Positions 1 through 8,353 of a stretch of DNA of 64,000 nt are shown piece after piece. Positions within the stretch are counted from its first letter, which is position 1. Each line of letters opens with the position of its first letter. Under the pieces are notes generated by a model that was not told the origin of the DNA, ran no database searches, and was given only the letters and a program-made list of their open reading frames with translations. The stretch is taken from contig JBBQZP010000018.1 of NCBI GenBank assembly GCA_038207585.1, positions 16,302-80,301 on the forward strand, given 5' to 3'. The position numbers were made by a program, and so were the translations under genes. The stretch comes from JBBQZP01 sp038207585 (GTDB taxonomy: Bacteria > Pseudomonadota > Alphaproteobacteria > Rhodobacterales > Rhodobacteraceae).

Positions 1-2
1 CC

Positions 3-338
3 AGTCAGGTGCGCAACATCTCGGCCGCGGAACGCGCACGGGGTGTGGTCAAGAATGAGCAACTGCCGTGGATCAGGCGCGACCATGCGCTGTTCGTGGG
101 CTTTGCCCCGTTCGATGCGCCCAAGGTTGCGGTGGCTGCAATCGTGGAACATGGCGGTGGCGGGTCTACCGTTGCCGCCCCCATGGTGCGCGATCTTCTG
201 TTGCGCTGCCTGACGGGCGGCATCCCGCCACTGACGGCTTACCCTGCCAGCCAGCGCGGCCGGATCGAGACGCAGTTCAAGGAAATGCCCCTTCGGGTGC
301 AGGTGGATGACGGCAGCCCTGTGAAATCACGGGCGTGA
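3..338 (+). CDS. mrdA: Penicillin-binding protein 2, C-terminal end (partial)
   Basis: Only the last 111 codons are inside the window; the gene starts upstream. The residues FAPFDAPKVAVAAIVEHGGG followed by a PMVRDLL stretch match the C-terminal transpeptidase end of PBP2, the peptidoglycan cross-linking enzyme of the rod-elongation complex that works with RodA in the periplasm. The catalytic serine motifs would lie before the window. The identification rests on this C-terminal signature and on rodA starting 10 bp after the stop codon, the usual mrdA-mrdB arrangement. Confidence 0.85.
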   Translation, partial: SQVRNISAAERARGVVKNEQLPWIRRDHALFVGFAPFDAPKVAVAAIVEHGGGGSTVAAPMVRDLLLRCLTGGIPPLTAYPASQRGRIETQFKEMPLRVQVDDGSPVKSRA

Positions 339-348
339 CGGGGCGAGC

Positions 349-1488
349 ATGAGTTTTCTTGAATACCGCATCAAAACCGCGCCGCAGGGGCTGCAAAAAG
401 TGCTGCACCTGAACTGGGCGCTGGTTTTGTTGCTGATCGCGGTGGCGTCAGTCGGGTGGCTGATGCTGTATTCAGTGGCGGGCGGGCATCTGGAAACATG
501 GGCCGAACCGCAGATGAAGCGCTTTGCGGGTGGTATGGTGGTGATGTTGTTCATCGCCTTCGTGCCGATCTGGTTCTGGCGCAACATGTCGACGCTGGCC
601 TATGTTGTGGCGCTGATCCTGTTGTTGATGGTGGAGTTCTTCGGTCAAGTCGGCATGGGCGCGCAGCGCTGGATCGACCTTGGCCCGATCACCCTACAAC
701 CGTCGGAATTGATGAAGGTCGCACTGATCATGTTTCTGGCGGCCTATTATGACTGGCTGGATGTAAAGAAAGTGTCGCACCCGTTGTGGGTGCTGGTGCC
801 GGTGATCCTGATCCTTGTACCCACCGGGCTGGTGCTGACGCAACCCGATCTGGGAACGGCATTGCTGTTGATGCTGGGGGGGGCGGTCGTGATGTTCTGC
901 GCCGGGGTCAGCTGGATTTATTTCGCCGTGGTGATTGCTGCGGGGGTCGGGCTGATCTGGGCGGTGCTGGCGTCGCGCGGGACGGAATGGCAATTGCTGC
1001 GCGACTATCAGTTTGCGCGCATCGACACGTTTCTGGACCCGTCAACCGACCCGTTGGGCGCGGGCTATCACATCACACAGGCCAAGATCGCTTTGGGATC
1101 GGGGGGTTGGGCTGGCAAGGGCTTTATGCAGGGCACCCAGACGCGACTGAATTTCCTGCCCGAAAAGCACACCGATTTCATCTTCACAACGCTGGCCGAG
1201 GAATTCGGCTTTGTCGGCGCGTTCTCGCTTCTGGCGCTTTATGCGGGCGTCATCATCTTTTGCATCGTGTCGGCGTTGCAGAACAAGGATCGCTTCTCAT
1301 CCCTGCTGATCCTGGGGATTGCGGCGAATTTCTTTTTCTACTTTGCCGTCAACATGTCGATGGTGATGGGCCTTGCCCCGGTGGTGGGCGTGCCTCTGCC
1401 GCTGGTGTCGTACGGCGGGTCGGCGATGCTGGTGCTTCTGGCCGGGTTCGGGCTGGTGCAATCGGCGCATGTCCACAGGCTGCGATGA
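349..1488 (+). CDS. rodA: Rod shape-determining protein RodA (SEDS glycosyltransferase)
   Basis: A 379-residue polytopic membrane protein with about ten hydrophobic segments. SEDS family marks are visible: QPDLGTALLL in the middle, FLPEKHTDFIF near residue 275 and the C-terminal GVPLPLVSYGGSAM signature. RodA polymerises lipid II into glycan strands during cell elongation, paired with PBP2. The length is normal for the family. It follows the PBP2 gene by 10 bp, and its stop overlaps the next start (ATGA, 1485-1488), so all three genes are probably one transcript. Confidence 0.95.
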   Translation: MSFLEYRIKTAPQGLQKVLHLNWALVLLLIAVASVGWLMLYSVAGGHLETWAEPQMKRFAGGMVVMLFIAFVPIWFWRNMSTLAYVVALILLLMVEFFGQVGMGAQRWIDLGPITLQPSELMKVALIMFLAAYYDWLDVKKVSHPLWVLVPVILILVPTGLVLTQPDLGTALLLMLGGAVVMFCAGVSWIYFAVVIAAGVGLIWAVLASRGTEWQLLRDYQFARIDTFLDPSTDPLGAGYHITQAKIALGSGGWAGKGFMQGTQTRLNFLPEKHTDFIFTTLAEEFGFVGAFSLLALYAGVIIFCIVSALQNKDRFSSLLILGIAANFFFYFAVNMSMVMGLAPVVGVPLPLVSYGGSAMLVLLAGFGLVQSAHVHRLR

Positions 1489-2423
1489 TGGCGGTGCGCA
1501 TTTACTTTGCGGCCGGGGCGGATCACTGGCCGCTTTACCGCGCACCCTTGGCGCAGGCGCTGGCCGAGGCGGGGGTCGATGCTGCGGTATCAGACCGCTG
1601 CGATGATCCGGCAGAGGTCGATTACATCATTTATGCACCGGGCAGCGCCTTGCAGGATTTCACCCCCTTCACCCGCTGCAAGGCGGTTCTGAACCTGTGG
1701 GCGGGGGTGGAGCGGATCGTGGGCAACCCGACCCTGTCTCAGCCCTTGTGCCGAATGGTTGACCCCGCGCTGACCTGTGGAATGGTTGAATATGTGGTCG
1801 GTCACACGCTGCGGTTTCATCTGGGGATGGACCGGGATGTGCGAAAACCTGCGCCGCATTGGGATCAGATCATCCCGCCGCTGGCGTATGAGCGGCCCGT
1901 CGCGATGTTGGGCATGGGCGCACTTGGCACCGCCTGTGCGCGCGCACTGACCGGCCTTGGCTTTCCGGTAACGGGGTGGAGCCGCAGCGCAAAGGACGTG
2001 CCGGGCATTACATGCCTGCACGGCGAAGCGGGGCTGGAGACTGTTTTGCGCGGGGCGTCGGTGGTGGTGACATTGCTGCCCAAGACGCCGCAGACTGAGA
2101 ACCTGCTGGATGCGCGGCGGCTGGCTTGGCTGCCACGCGGGGCTGCGATCATCAATCCGGGACGCGGGCCGCTGATCGACGATGACGCGCTGCTGGCGGC
2201 GTTAGACAGGGACCATGTGGCGCAGGCGGTGCTGGATGTGTTCCGGGTGGAACCGCTGCCAGCGGATCATCCGTTCTGGGCGCATCCGCGTGTGATCGTG
2301 ACGCCGCATGTTGCGGCCGACACCCGCCCGGCGTCGGCCGCGCGGGTAGTGGCCGAGAATGTGCGGCGAGGCGAGGCGGGTGAGGCGTTCCTGCACCGCG
2401 TGGATATGGCGCGCGGGTATTGA
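1485..2423 (+). CDS. D-2-hydroxyacid dehydrogenase, GhrA-like glyoxylate/hydroxypyruvate reductase
   Basis: A 312-residue NAD(P)H-dependent 2-hydroxyacid dehydrogenase. The cofactor loop LGMGALGTA lies near residue 140. The catalytic Arg is in NPGRGPL, the Glu in LDVFRVEPLP and the His in VTPHVAADT, the order expected for the family, and the overall layout is closest to GhrA. The likely reaction is reduction of glyoxylate or hydroxypyruvate in the cytosol. I start it at the ATG overlapping the rodA stop; a second ATG follows at 1488. The open frame runs far upstream inside rodA, but that part has no protein character. A functional link to cell-wall synthesis is not evident. Confidence 0.88.
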   Translation: MMAVRIYFAAGADHWPLYRAPLAQALAEAGVDAAVSDRCDDPAEVDYIIYAPGSALQDFTPFTRCKAVLNLWAGVERIVGNPTLSQPLCRMVDPALTCGMVEYVVGHTLRFHLGMDRDVRKPAPHWDQIIPPLAYERPVAMLGMGALGTACARALTGLGFPVTGWSRSAKDVPGITCLHGEAGLETVLRGASVVVTLLPKTPQTENLLDARRLAWLPRGAAIINPGRGPLIDDDALLAALDRDHVAQAVLDVFRVEPLPADHPFWAHPRVIVTPHVAADTRPASAARVVAENVRRGEAGEAFLHRVDMARGY

Positions 2424-2482
2424 CGCGGGCTTTTGTTGAGGGGCTGGATGCCTGCGGCGCGAGTATTTTCGCAAACATGAAA
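2420..2482. repeat. Intergenic element, copy 1 (between convergent genes)
   Basis: The spacer after the reductase stop begins ATTGACGCGGGC and later reads GCCTGCGGCGCGAGTATTTT followed by GCAAACATGAAA. A second, similar element lies at 15865-15931 in the same setting, between the 3' ends of two convergent genes. The GC-rich part followed by a T-rich tract suggests a terminator-like role, but the stem is weak by eye. Similar intergenic strings are common in Rhodobacteraceae genomes, from memory. Confidence 0.45.
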
Positions 2483-2507
2483 TCGGCGGGTTGAGGGAAG
2501 CGGGGCG

Positions 2508-3377
2508 CTATTTCGGTCGCCGGAAGAAGCGCGCGCGGGCGTAGAGGTCTTCGAGCCGTTTGAGGCGGCTTTCGGTCTGGTCGCGCGTCAGGTTCTGCAC
2601 GGCGGCGAGCAGGGTTTCGACAAGGACCGTCACGGTTACGGTTGAATCCCAAGCCGAGGGGGCCTCGATCTCACAGGCGAAGGTATGGGTTGCGTGGGCG
2701 CAGGCGGGTGACATCCAACGATCGGTGATAAGGATCACAACCGCGCCCAGTTCGGCGGCAAGTTCCACAAGCTGCGACAGCGACGGGTCATAGCGGCGGA
2801 TGTCGAAAACCAGCAGCACATCGCCCGCCGCCATGTCCAGCAGCGCCGGGGGCCAGGTGTTGGCGATATCGGACAACAACTCCACCTCGGGGCGCACGAC
2901 TTTCAGCATGGTGACCGCATAATCGGCGAGCGCATGGGTGATCCGCCCGCCCTTGATGAACACGCGGCGCGCGGGGTCGGCCAACAGGATTGCGGCCGCA
3001 TCAAACTCGGCGTGGTCGATCTGGGCGAAGGTCGCCTGCAGGTTGCCCAGCACCGCATCGGCAAAGCGGTTCAGGATATGCGTATCGGGCACGCCACCAG
3101 CCCAGCGTTCGTGCTTGGCCAAGGGCGAGAGCAGCATCGCCTCGACCTCGCCACGCAGGGCATTCTGGCAATCGGGGTAGCCCTTGAAACCCAGTTTCTG
3201 CGCGAGGCGCACAACCGTTGGGGTTGAGACATCGGCGGCCTTGGCCAGTGCGGTGATCGAGCCGAGCGCCGCGACCGGATAATGGCGCAGCACATGGGTG
3301 GCCAGTTTGCGTTCGGTGCGCGTGAGATCCGGCAGCGCCGTGCGCAGGCGGGATTCAACGGTGGTGTTGGCATCCAT
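2508..3377 (-). CDS. MurR/RpiR-family transcriptional regulator
   Basis: 289 residues. The N-terminal HTH_6 domain includes LTRTERKLATHVLRHYP and the recognition helix region STPTVVRLAQKLGF at about residues 20-75. A SIS sugar/phosphate-binding domain fills about residues 120-260 (RRVFIKGGRITHALADYAVT). The chosen ATG has AGGA eight bases upstream; a GTG 18 bp further up is the alternative. It is divergent from the hydrolase/glutamine synthetase-like operon at 3524 and is the obvious candidate regulator of it, probably sensing a pathway intermediate. The ligand is unknown. Confidence 0.88.
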   Translation of the reverse strand: MDANTTVESRLRTALPDLTRTERKLATHVLRHYPVAALGSITALAKAADVSTPTVVRLAQKLGFKGYPDCQNALRGEVEAMLLSPLAKHERWAGGVPDTHILNRFADAVLGNLQATFAQIDHAEFDAAAILLADPARRVFIKGGRITHALADYAVTMLKVVRPEVELLSDIANTWPPALLDMAAGDVLLVFDIRRYDPSLSQLVELAAELGAVVILITDRWMSPACAHATHTFACEIEAPSAWDSTVTVTVLVETLLAAVQNLTRDQTESRLKRLEDLYARARFFRRPK

Positions 3378-3442
3378 CAGGAGGGTCCTTTGCACTCCGA
3401 CTTAGAAACGATCGTAACAGCGCTTGCGGCACGGAAAGTATC

Positions 3443-3448
3443 TTGACA
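3443..3448 (+). promoter_or_regulatory. TTGACA -35-like hexamer in the divergent spacer
   Basis: A perfect TTGACA lies in the 146-bp spacer between the RpiR regulator and the hydrolase start at 3524. No convincing -10 box lies 16-18 bp downstream, so this is only a candidate. An 8-bp palindrome, ACGATCGT, lies at 3408-3415 in the same spacer and could be part of an operator. Confidence 0.25.
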
Positions 3449-3523
3449 GTTCGAGCCATCACAGGGACGTTTGCGGCAGGAGCGCCTCTGACGCAAGAGG
3501 CTCGTACAAGGAAACGCAGCAAA

Positions 3524-4297
3524 ATGCCGGGGCAGGTTCAAAACCCAGCGCGGGTCTTTCCGGCCGTGGTGGAGCACGCAGGCGCCGCCGGGCGGGTGGT
3601 GCTGATCTGCGAGCATGCGTCCTGTGCGATCCCTGCCGAATGGGGCGATCTGGGGCTGACACCCGAACAGGCGCGCGCGCATATTGCCTGGGACCCCGGT
3701 GCGCTGGAGGTGGCGCGGGGTCTGGCGCACCGGTTGGACGGCGTTCTGATCCATGCGCCGGTCAGCCGGCTGGTCTATGATCTGAACCGGCCCCCGCACA
3801 GCCTTGGTGCGATGCCCGCGCGGTCCGAGGTGCATGACATACCCGGCAATATCACGGTTGGTGCGGGCGAACGCGCGGCGCGCACGGCGGCGGTTTATGC
3901 GCCGTTTCACAGCGATGTACAGGCGGTGGTGGCCGGGCAGCTGGCACTGGGTCGCGCCCCGGTGATCATCACCGTGCATTCCTTTACGCCGGTTTATCGG
4001 GGGCATGCGCGCGCGGTGGAGTTCGGGGTGATCCACGATACCGATCCGCGTCTGGCGCAGGCTATCCTTGCGGCCTCAGCCCATCTGCCCTTGCGGTGCG
4101 AGATGAACGCGCCATATGCGGCGGCGGACGGGGTGACGCATATGTTGAAAATGCAGGCCCTGCCCTACGGTCTGCCCAATGCGATGCTGGAAATTCGCAA
4201 CGATCTGATTGCAACGCCCGAGGCTTGTGACAGGATGGCGGCGATGCTGGCCCCGGTTCTGGCAAAAGCGGTGGCGGATCTGGGAGAGGACGCGTGA
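3524..4297 (+). CDS. N-formylglutamate amidohydrolase-family hydrolase
   Basis: 257 residues from the ATG at 3524, which has AAGGAAA just upstream; an in-frame TTG at 3443 is less likely. ICEHASCAIP near residue 30, a central ITVHSFTPVY and LEIRNDL near the C-terminus match the zinc-dependent N-formylglutamate amidohydrolase (HutG/FGase) family. These enzymes cleave amide bonds to free glutamate. No other hut genes are nearby. It is first in an operon with a glutamine synthetase-like ligase, aldehyde and alcohol dehydrogenases and a flavoenzyme, so removal of a gamma-glutamyl group seems more likely than histidine catabolism. That substrate is inference. Confidence 0.85.
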   Translation: MPGQVQNPARVFPAVVEHAGAAGRVVLICEHASCAIPAEWGDLGLTPEQARAHIAWDPGALEVARGLAHRLDGVLIHAPVSRLVYDLNRPPHSLGAMPARSEVHDIPGNITVGAGERAARTAAVYAPFHSDVQAVVAGQLALGRAPVIITVHSFTPVYRGHARAVEFGVIHDTDPRLAQAILAASAHLPLRCEMNAPYAAADGVTHMLKMQALPYGLPNAMLEIRNDLIATPEACDRMAAMLAPVLAKAVADLGEDA

Positions 4298-4361
4298 TCC
4301 TTCCCGCCCTGACGACGATTGGCGTGACGCCGCCCCCTATCCGACCGAAACGAGGAAACAC

Positions 4362-5726
4362 ATGCCCGCGAACCTGACCTTTGATCAACTGAAAGCCCAT
4401 GTCACCGAGGGTCGGATCGACACGGTGATCGGCGCGATTGTCGATATGCAGGGCCGACTAATGGGCAAGCGCTTTCAGGCGAATTTCTTTGTCGATGGCG
4501 GGTTTGAGGAAAGCCACTGCTGCAACTATCTGCTGGCGACCGACATGGAAATGACGACCGTGCAGGGCTATAAATCAACCTCGTGGGAGGCGGGGTATGG
4601 CGACTACGTCATGAAGCCTGATCTTTCCACCTTGCGGCTTTTGCCCTGGGCCCCCGGCACCGCGATGGTGATGTGCGATGTGCTGGATCACAAGACGCAC
4701 GATCTTGTGCCGCATGCGCCGCGTTCGATGCTGAAACGTCAGGTTGCACGGGCGAAGGCCTTGGGTTTTGATGCGATGATGGCGACGGAGCTGGAGTTTT
4801 TCCTGTTCGAGGAAAGCTTCCGCGATCTGTTCGATACCGGCTACCGGGGCCTGACGCCGATGGCGCGGCACAACGTCGATTACTCGATCTATGGCACGGG
4901 GCGTGATGAAGGGGTGATGCGGGCCGTGCGCAACGGGCTTTACGGAGCGGGCATCCCGATTGAATGCTCCAAGGGTGAGGCGGATGCGGGGCAGGAAGAG
5001 GTCAACGCCAAGTATTCCGACGCTTTGGACACCGCCGACATGCACGCGATCATCAAGATGGGCGTCAAGGATATCGCGCAGGCGCAGGGCGCGTCGGTCA
5101 CGTTCATGGCAAAGTATGATCACCGCCGCGCGGGGTCGTCCAGCCATGTGCATCAGTCTTTGTGGCAGGACGGAAAGCCCGCGTTCATGGACGCCGACGA
5201 TCCGAACGGCATGTCGGCCTTGATGAAGCACTACATGGCCGGGCAACTGGCGCATGCCTCTGAAATCACTTATTTTCTGGCGCCTTACGTCAACAGCTAC
5301 AAACGCTTTGTGGTCGGGATGTTCGCGCCGACCAAGGCCGTCTGGTCGCTTGATAACCGCACGGCGGGGTTCCGGGTCTGCGGCGCGGGCAGCAAGGCAG
5401 TGCGGGTGGAATGTCGCATTGGCGGGGCTGATCTGAACCCGTATCTGGCCTGTGCGGCGCTGTTGGCCGCAGGGCTGGATGGCATCGAGAAAAAGATGGA
5501 ACTGGAGAACGAGTCGCGTGGCGATGTCTATCAGAGTGGGCAAGCGCGCGAGATTCCCCGCACTTTGGGGGCTGCCGCCGACGCGCTAAAATCATCGAAA
5601 ATGCTGCGCGCGGCCTTCGGGCCCGATGTGGTTGATCACTATCACCATGCCGCGCAGTGGGAAATTTCCGAACAGAATCGCGTTGTGACCGATTGGGAAC
5701 GCGCCCGTGGATTTGAACGCGCCTGA
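4362..5726 (+). CDS. Glutamine synthetase-like gamma-glutamyl-amide ligase
   Basis: 454 residues with the GS beta-grasp and catalytic domains. Metal and substrate positions are visible: ATELEFFLF (about residue 140), a GQEE segment (about residue 210), the SSHVHQSLW nucleotide/metal histidines, the VNSYKRF loop and the C-terminal RIGGADLNPYLA. The active site therefore looks intact. Its neighbours (amide hydrolase, aldehyde dehydrogenase, Fe-alcohol dehydrogenase) argue for gamma-glutamylation of an amine, as in PuuA or GlnA4-type enzymes, rather than ammonia assimilation. The ATG at 4362 has GAGGA six bases upstream. The amine is unknown; ethanolamine is a reasonable guess because an alcohol dehydrogenase is present. 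Confidence 0.88.
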   Translation: MPANLTFDQLKAHVTEGRIDTVIGAIVDMQGRLMGKRFQANFFVDGGFEESHCCNYLLATDMEMTTVQGYKSTSWEAGYGDYVMKPDLSTLRLLPWAPGTAMVMCDVLDHKTHDLVPHAPRSMLKRQVARAKALGFDAMMATELEFFLFEESFRDLFDTGYRGLTPMARHNVDYSIYGTGRDEGVMRAVRNGLYGAGIPIECSKGEADAGQEEVNAKYSDALDTADMHAIIKMGVKDIAQAQGASVTFMAKYDHRRAGSSSHVHQSLWQDGKPAFMDADDPNGMSALMKHYMAGQLAHASEITYFLAPYVNSYKRFVVGMFAPTKAVWSLDNRTAGFRVCGAGSKAVRVECRIGGADLNPYLACAALLAAGLDGIEKKMELENESRGDVYQSGQAREIPRTLGAAADALKSSKMLRAAFGPDVVDHYHHAAQWEISEQNRVVTDWERARGFERA

Positions 5727-5739
5727 GGGCATGGAGAGC

Positions 5740-7128
5740 ATGATGAAACCGATTGAACTGATCTCGCCTGTTGATGGCACCGTTTACGCCACCCGCACAC
5801 CGCTGACGCTGATCGAGGCGCAGGCTGTGGCGGCACGCGCCCGCGCGGCGCAAAAGGGCTGGGCCGCGCGGCCCTTGGACGAGCGGATTGCGCTGGTGAA
5901 AGCGGGCGTTGAAAAGCTGAATGGCATGAAGGATGTGCTGGTTGAGGAACTGGCCTGGCAGATGGGTCGCCCGACTCGCTATGGTGGCGAATTCGGCGGG
6001 GTGAATGACCGCACCAACTATATGGCAAGCATCGCGCACGAGGCGTTGGCCCCGGTTGTGGTTGAGGATTCGGAGCGGTTCGAGCGGCGTCTTGCGCGCG
6101 AGGCGGCGGGGGTCGTGTTCATCATTGCCCCTTGGAATTACCCGTATCTGACCACGATCAACACGCTGGCCCCGGCGCTGATCGCGGGGAATACGGTTGT
6201 GCTGAAACATGCGTCGCAAACCTTGCTGGTCGGCGAGCGTCTGGCCGAAGCGTTCCATGCGGCAGGCATCCCCGCCGATGTGTTCCAGAATGTTGTTTTC
6301 GATCATGCCACGACAGAAACCCTGATCGCCGCGCGCGCGTTCAACTTTGTGAACTTCACGGGATCCGTGGGCGGTGGTGTGGCGATGGAAAAGGCCGCCG
6401 CCGGCACCTTTACCGCACTGGGGCTGGAGTTGGGCGGCAAGGACCCCGGCTATGTGCGCGCCGATGCCGATCTGGATGCGGCGGTGGACGGGCTGATGGA
6501 TGGCGCGATGTTCAACGCGGGCCAGTGCTGCTGCGGGATCGAACGGATTTATGTGCATCACTCGCTTTACGATGCCTTTGTCGAAAAGGCCGTATCTTGG
6601 GTCAAGGGGTTGACGCTGGGCAATCCGTTCGATGCGGCGTCAACCCTTGGGCCCATGGCGAACAAGCGGTTCGCGCAGGTGGTCCGCGATCAGGTGGCCG
6701 AGGCGGTGGCTTCGGGGGCCAAGCCGCTGATCGACCCAAGCCTTTTCCCGGCGGATGACGGGGGCGCCTATCTGGCCCCGCAGATTCTGGTGAATGTGAC
6801 CCACAAGATGCGGGTGATGATGGAGGAATCCTTCGGCCCCGTTGTCGGCATCATGCCGGTGAAAGACGACGCCGAGGCGATTGCCCTGATGAACGACAGC
6901 CCCTACGGCCTGACCTGCTCGATCTGGACCGCCGACCCGACTGCCGCCGCCGACATCGGTGCGCAGATTGAAACCGGCACCGTTTTCATGAACCGCTGCG
7001 ATTACCTTGACCCCGCGCTCTGCTGGACCGGCTGCAAGGACACCGGGCGCGGAGGATCGCTGTCGTATCTGGGCTTCCATTCGGTGACACGCCCGAAATC
7101 CTATCATCTCAAAAAGGTGCTGAAATGA
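5740..7128 (+). CDS. NAD(P)-dependent aldehyde dehydrogenase
   Basis: About 462 residues of the ALDH superfamily. APWNYPYLTT (cofactor site), NFTGSVGGG, the catalytic Glu in LELGGKDPGYV and the nucleophile Cys region GQCCCGIERIYV are all present, as is the C-terminal EESFGPVVGIMPV. It would oxidise an aldehyde to a carboxylate in the cytosol. The nucleophile stands in a run of three cysteines. Several in-frame starts exist; 5740 has GAGGG ten bases upstream, 5707 and 5731 are alternatives. It lies 13 bp after the ligase and overlaps the next gene by ATGA, so it is clearly in the same operon. The substrate may be a gamma-glutamyl aldehyde (inference). Confidence 0.92.
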   Translation: MMKPIELISPVDGTVYATRTPLTLIEAQAVAARARAAQKGWAARPLDERIALVKAGVEKLNGMKDVLVEELAWQMGRPTRYGGEFGGVNDRTNYMASIAHEALAPVVVEDSERFERRLAREAAGVVFIIAPWNYPYLTTINTLAPALIAGNTVVLKHASQTLLVGERLAEAFHAAGIPADVFQNVVFDHATTETLIAARAFNFVNFTGSVGGGVAMEKAAAGTFTALGLELGGKDPGYVRADADLDAAVDGLMDGAMFNAGQCCCGIERIYVHHSLYDAFVEKAVSWVKGLTLGNPFDAASTLGPMANKRFAQVVRDQVAEAVASGAKPLIDPSLFPADDGGAYLAPQILVNVTHKMRVMMEESFGPVVGIMPVKDDAEAIALMNDSPYGLTCSIWTADPTAAADIGAQIETGTVFMNRCDYLDPALCWTGCKDTGRGGSLSYLGFHSVTRPKSYHLKKVLK

Positions 7129-8285
7129 CCCACTCTGTTCCCAACCGGAACTGGTCCTACCCAACGGCAATCAAATTCGGCGTCGGCCGGATTACCGAGT
7201 TGGCCGAGCATTGCAAGGCGACCGGCATCACGCGGCCTTTGCTGGTGACTGACAAGGCGCTGGCATCGCTGCCGATTACAGCACAAGCGCTGGATATTCT
7301 GGACGCCGCGGGTCTGGGCCGCGCGGTGTTTTCCGAGGTGGACGCGAACCCGACCGAGATCAACATGGCCGCCGGGATCGACGTCTTTCTGGCGGGCAAA
7401 CATGACGGCGTGATCGGCTTTGGCGGCGGGTCGGCATTGGATCTGGGCAAGATGATTGCTCTGATGGCGCATCAACCAAAGGGCGTAACGGTCTGGGATC
7501 TGGAAGATATCGGCGATTGGTGGACGCGGGCGGATCGCACCAAGATCATGCCGACGCTGGCGGTGCCGACGACTGCCGGAACGGGATCCGAGGTGGGGCG
7601 CGCTGGCGTTCTGACCAATTCCGAAACCCACCGCAAAAAGATCATCTGGCACCCGGACCTGATGCCCGCCATCGTGATCTGTGACCCGGCGCTGACCGTG
7701 GGGATGCCGAAATTCATCACCGCTGGCACCGGAATGGACGCGCTGGCGCATTGCCTTGAGGCCTATTGCAGCCCGCATTACCACCCGATGGGTCAGGGCA
7801 TCGCGCTGGAAGGTATGCGGCTTGTGTTCGAGAACCTGCCCAAAGTTTACGCGAACCCCAATGATCTGGATGCCCGAGCGCATATGATGTCTGCGGCGGC
7901 GATGGGGGCGGTGGCGTTCCAGAAGGGGCTGGGGGCGATCCATTCCCTCAGCCACCCGGTCGGCGCGGTTTATGGCACGCATCACGGCACCACGAACGCG
8001 GTCGTGATGCCGATGGTACTGGAATTCAACCGCCCCAAGATCGAAGGGTTGATCGAGGCTGCGGCACGCTATCTGGGCTTTGACGGCGGATTTGCGGGCT
8101 TTCACGACCAGGTCATGGAGTTGCGCAGCGCCTTGAATATCCCCGAAAACCTGTCGGCCATGGGTGTGCAGTTCGGCGATCTGGACAGGCTGACCGACAT
8201 GGCGCTGGAAGACCCGTCGTGCGGCGGCAATCCGGTAGAGATGACAAAAGCGAACACGCGGGTGTTGTTCGATGCGTGCATGTAG
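7125..8285 (+). CDS. Iron-containing alcohol dehydrogenase
   Basis: 386 residues, usual family length. The N-terminal NAD site contains GFGGGSALDLGKM. The family motif VPTTAGTGSEVGRAGV follows, and the metal-binding segment contains AGTGMDALAHCLEAY and SLSHPVGAVYGTHHGTTNAV with the expected histidines. Fe-ADHs interconvert alcohols and aldehydes with NAD(H). The start overlaps the aldehyde dehydrogenase stop (ATGA), giving a coupled alcohol-aldehyde-acid pair. Together with the upstream ligase this suggests that an amino alcohol is processed as its glutamyl amide. Confidence 0.93.
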   Translation: MTHSVPNRNWSYPTAIKFGVGRITELAEHCKATGITRPLLVTDKALASLPITAQALDILDAAGLGRAVFSEVDANPTEINMAAGIDVFLAGKHDGVIGFGGGSALDLGKMIALMAHQPKGVTVWDLEDIGDWWTRADRTKIMPTLAVPTTAGTGSEVGRAGVLTNSETHRKKIIWHPDLMPAIVICDPALTVGMPKFITAGTGMDALAHCLEAYCSPHYHPMGQGIALEGMRLVFENLPKVYANPNDLDARAHMMSAAAMGAVAFQKGLGAIHSLSHPVGAVYGTHHGTTNAVVMPMVLEFNRPKIEGLIEAAARYLGFDGGFAGFHDQVMELRSALNIPENLSAMGVQFGDLDRLTDMALEDPSCGGNPVEMTKANTRVLFDACM

Positions 8286-8353
8286 TATCCTTTAACGGGT
8301 TCGTCGCTGCCGTTTTGCGACGGAGCCAAAGGGGATAGCTGCAAGCGGGGACG

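Noticed and set aside
786..1484. Long open frame upstream of the GhrA-like reductase, which would give a 545-residue protein
   Set aside because: It lies in a different frame inside rodA, and its translation has no protein-like character. The family N-terminus begins at 1485.
5290..6561. Minus-strand open frame of 423 codons across the ligase and aldehyde dehydrogenase genes
   Set aside because: Antisense shadow of high-GC genes with strong known families on the plus strand; no recognisable motifs.
7104..8105. Minus-strand open frame of 333 codons
   Set aside because: Antisense to the iron-containing alcohol dehydrogenase; composition rich in His/Arg/Gln, typical of shadows.
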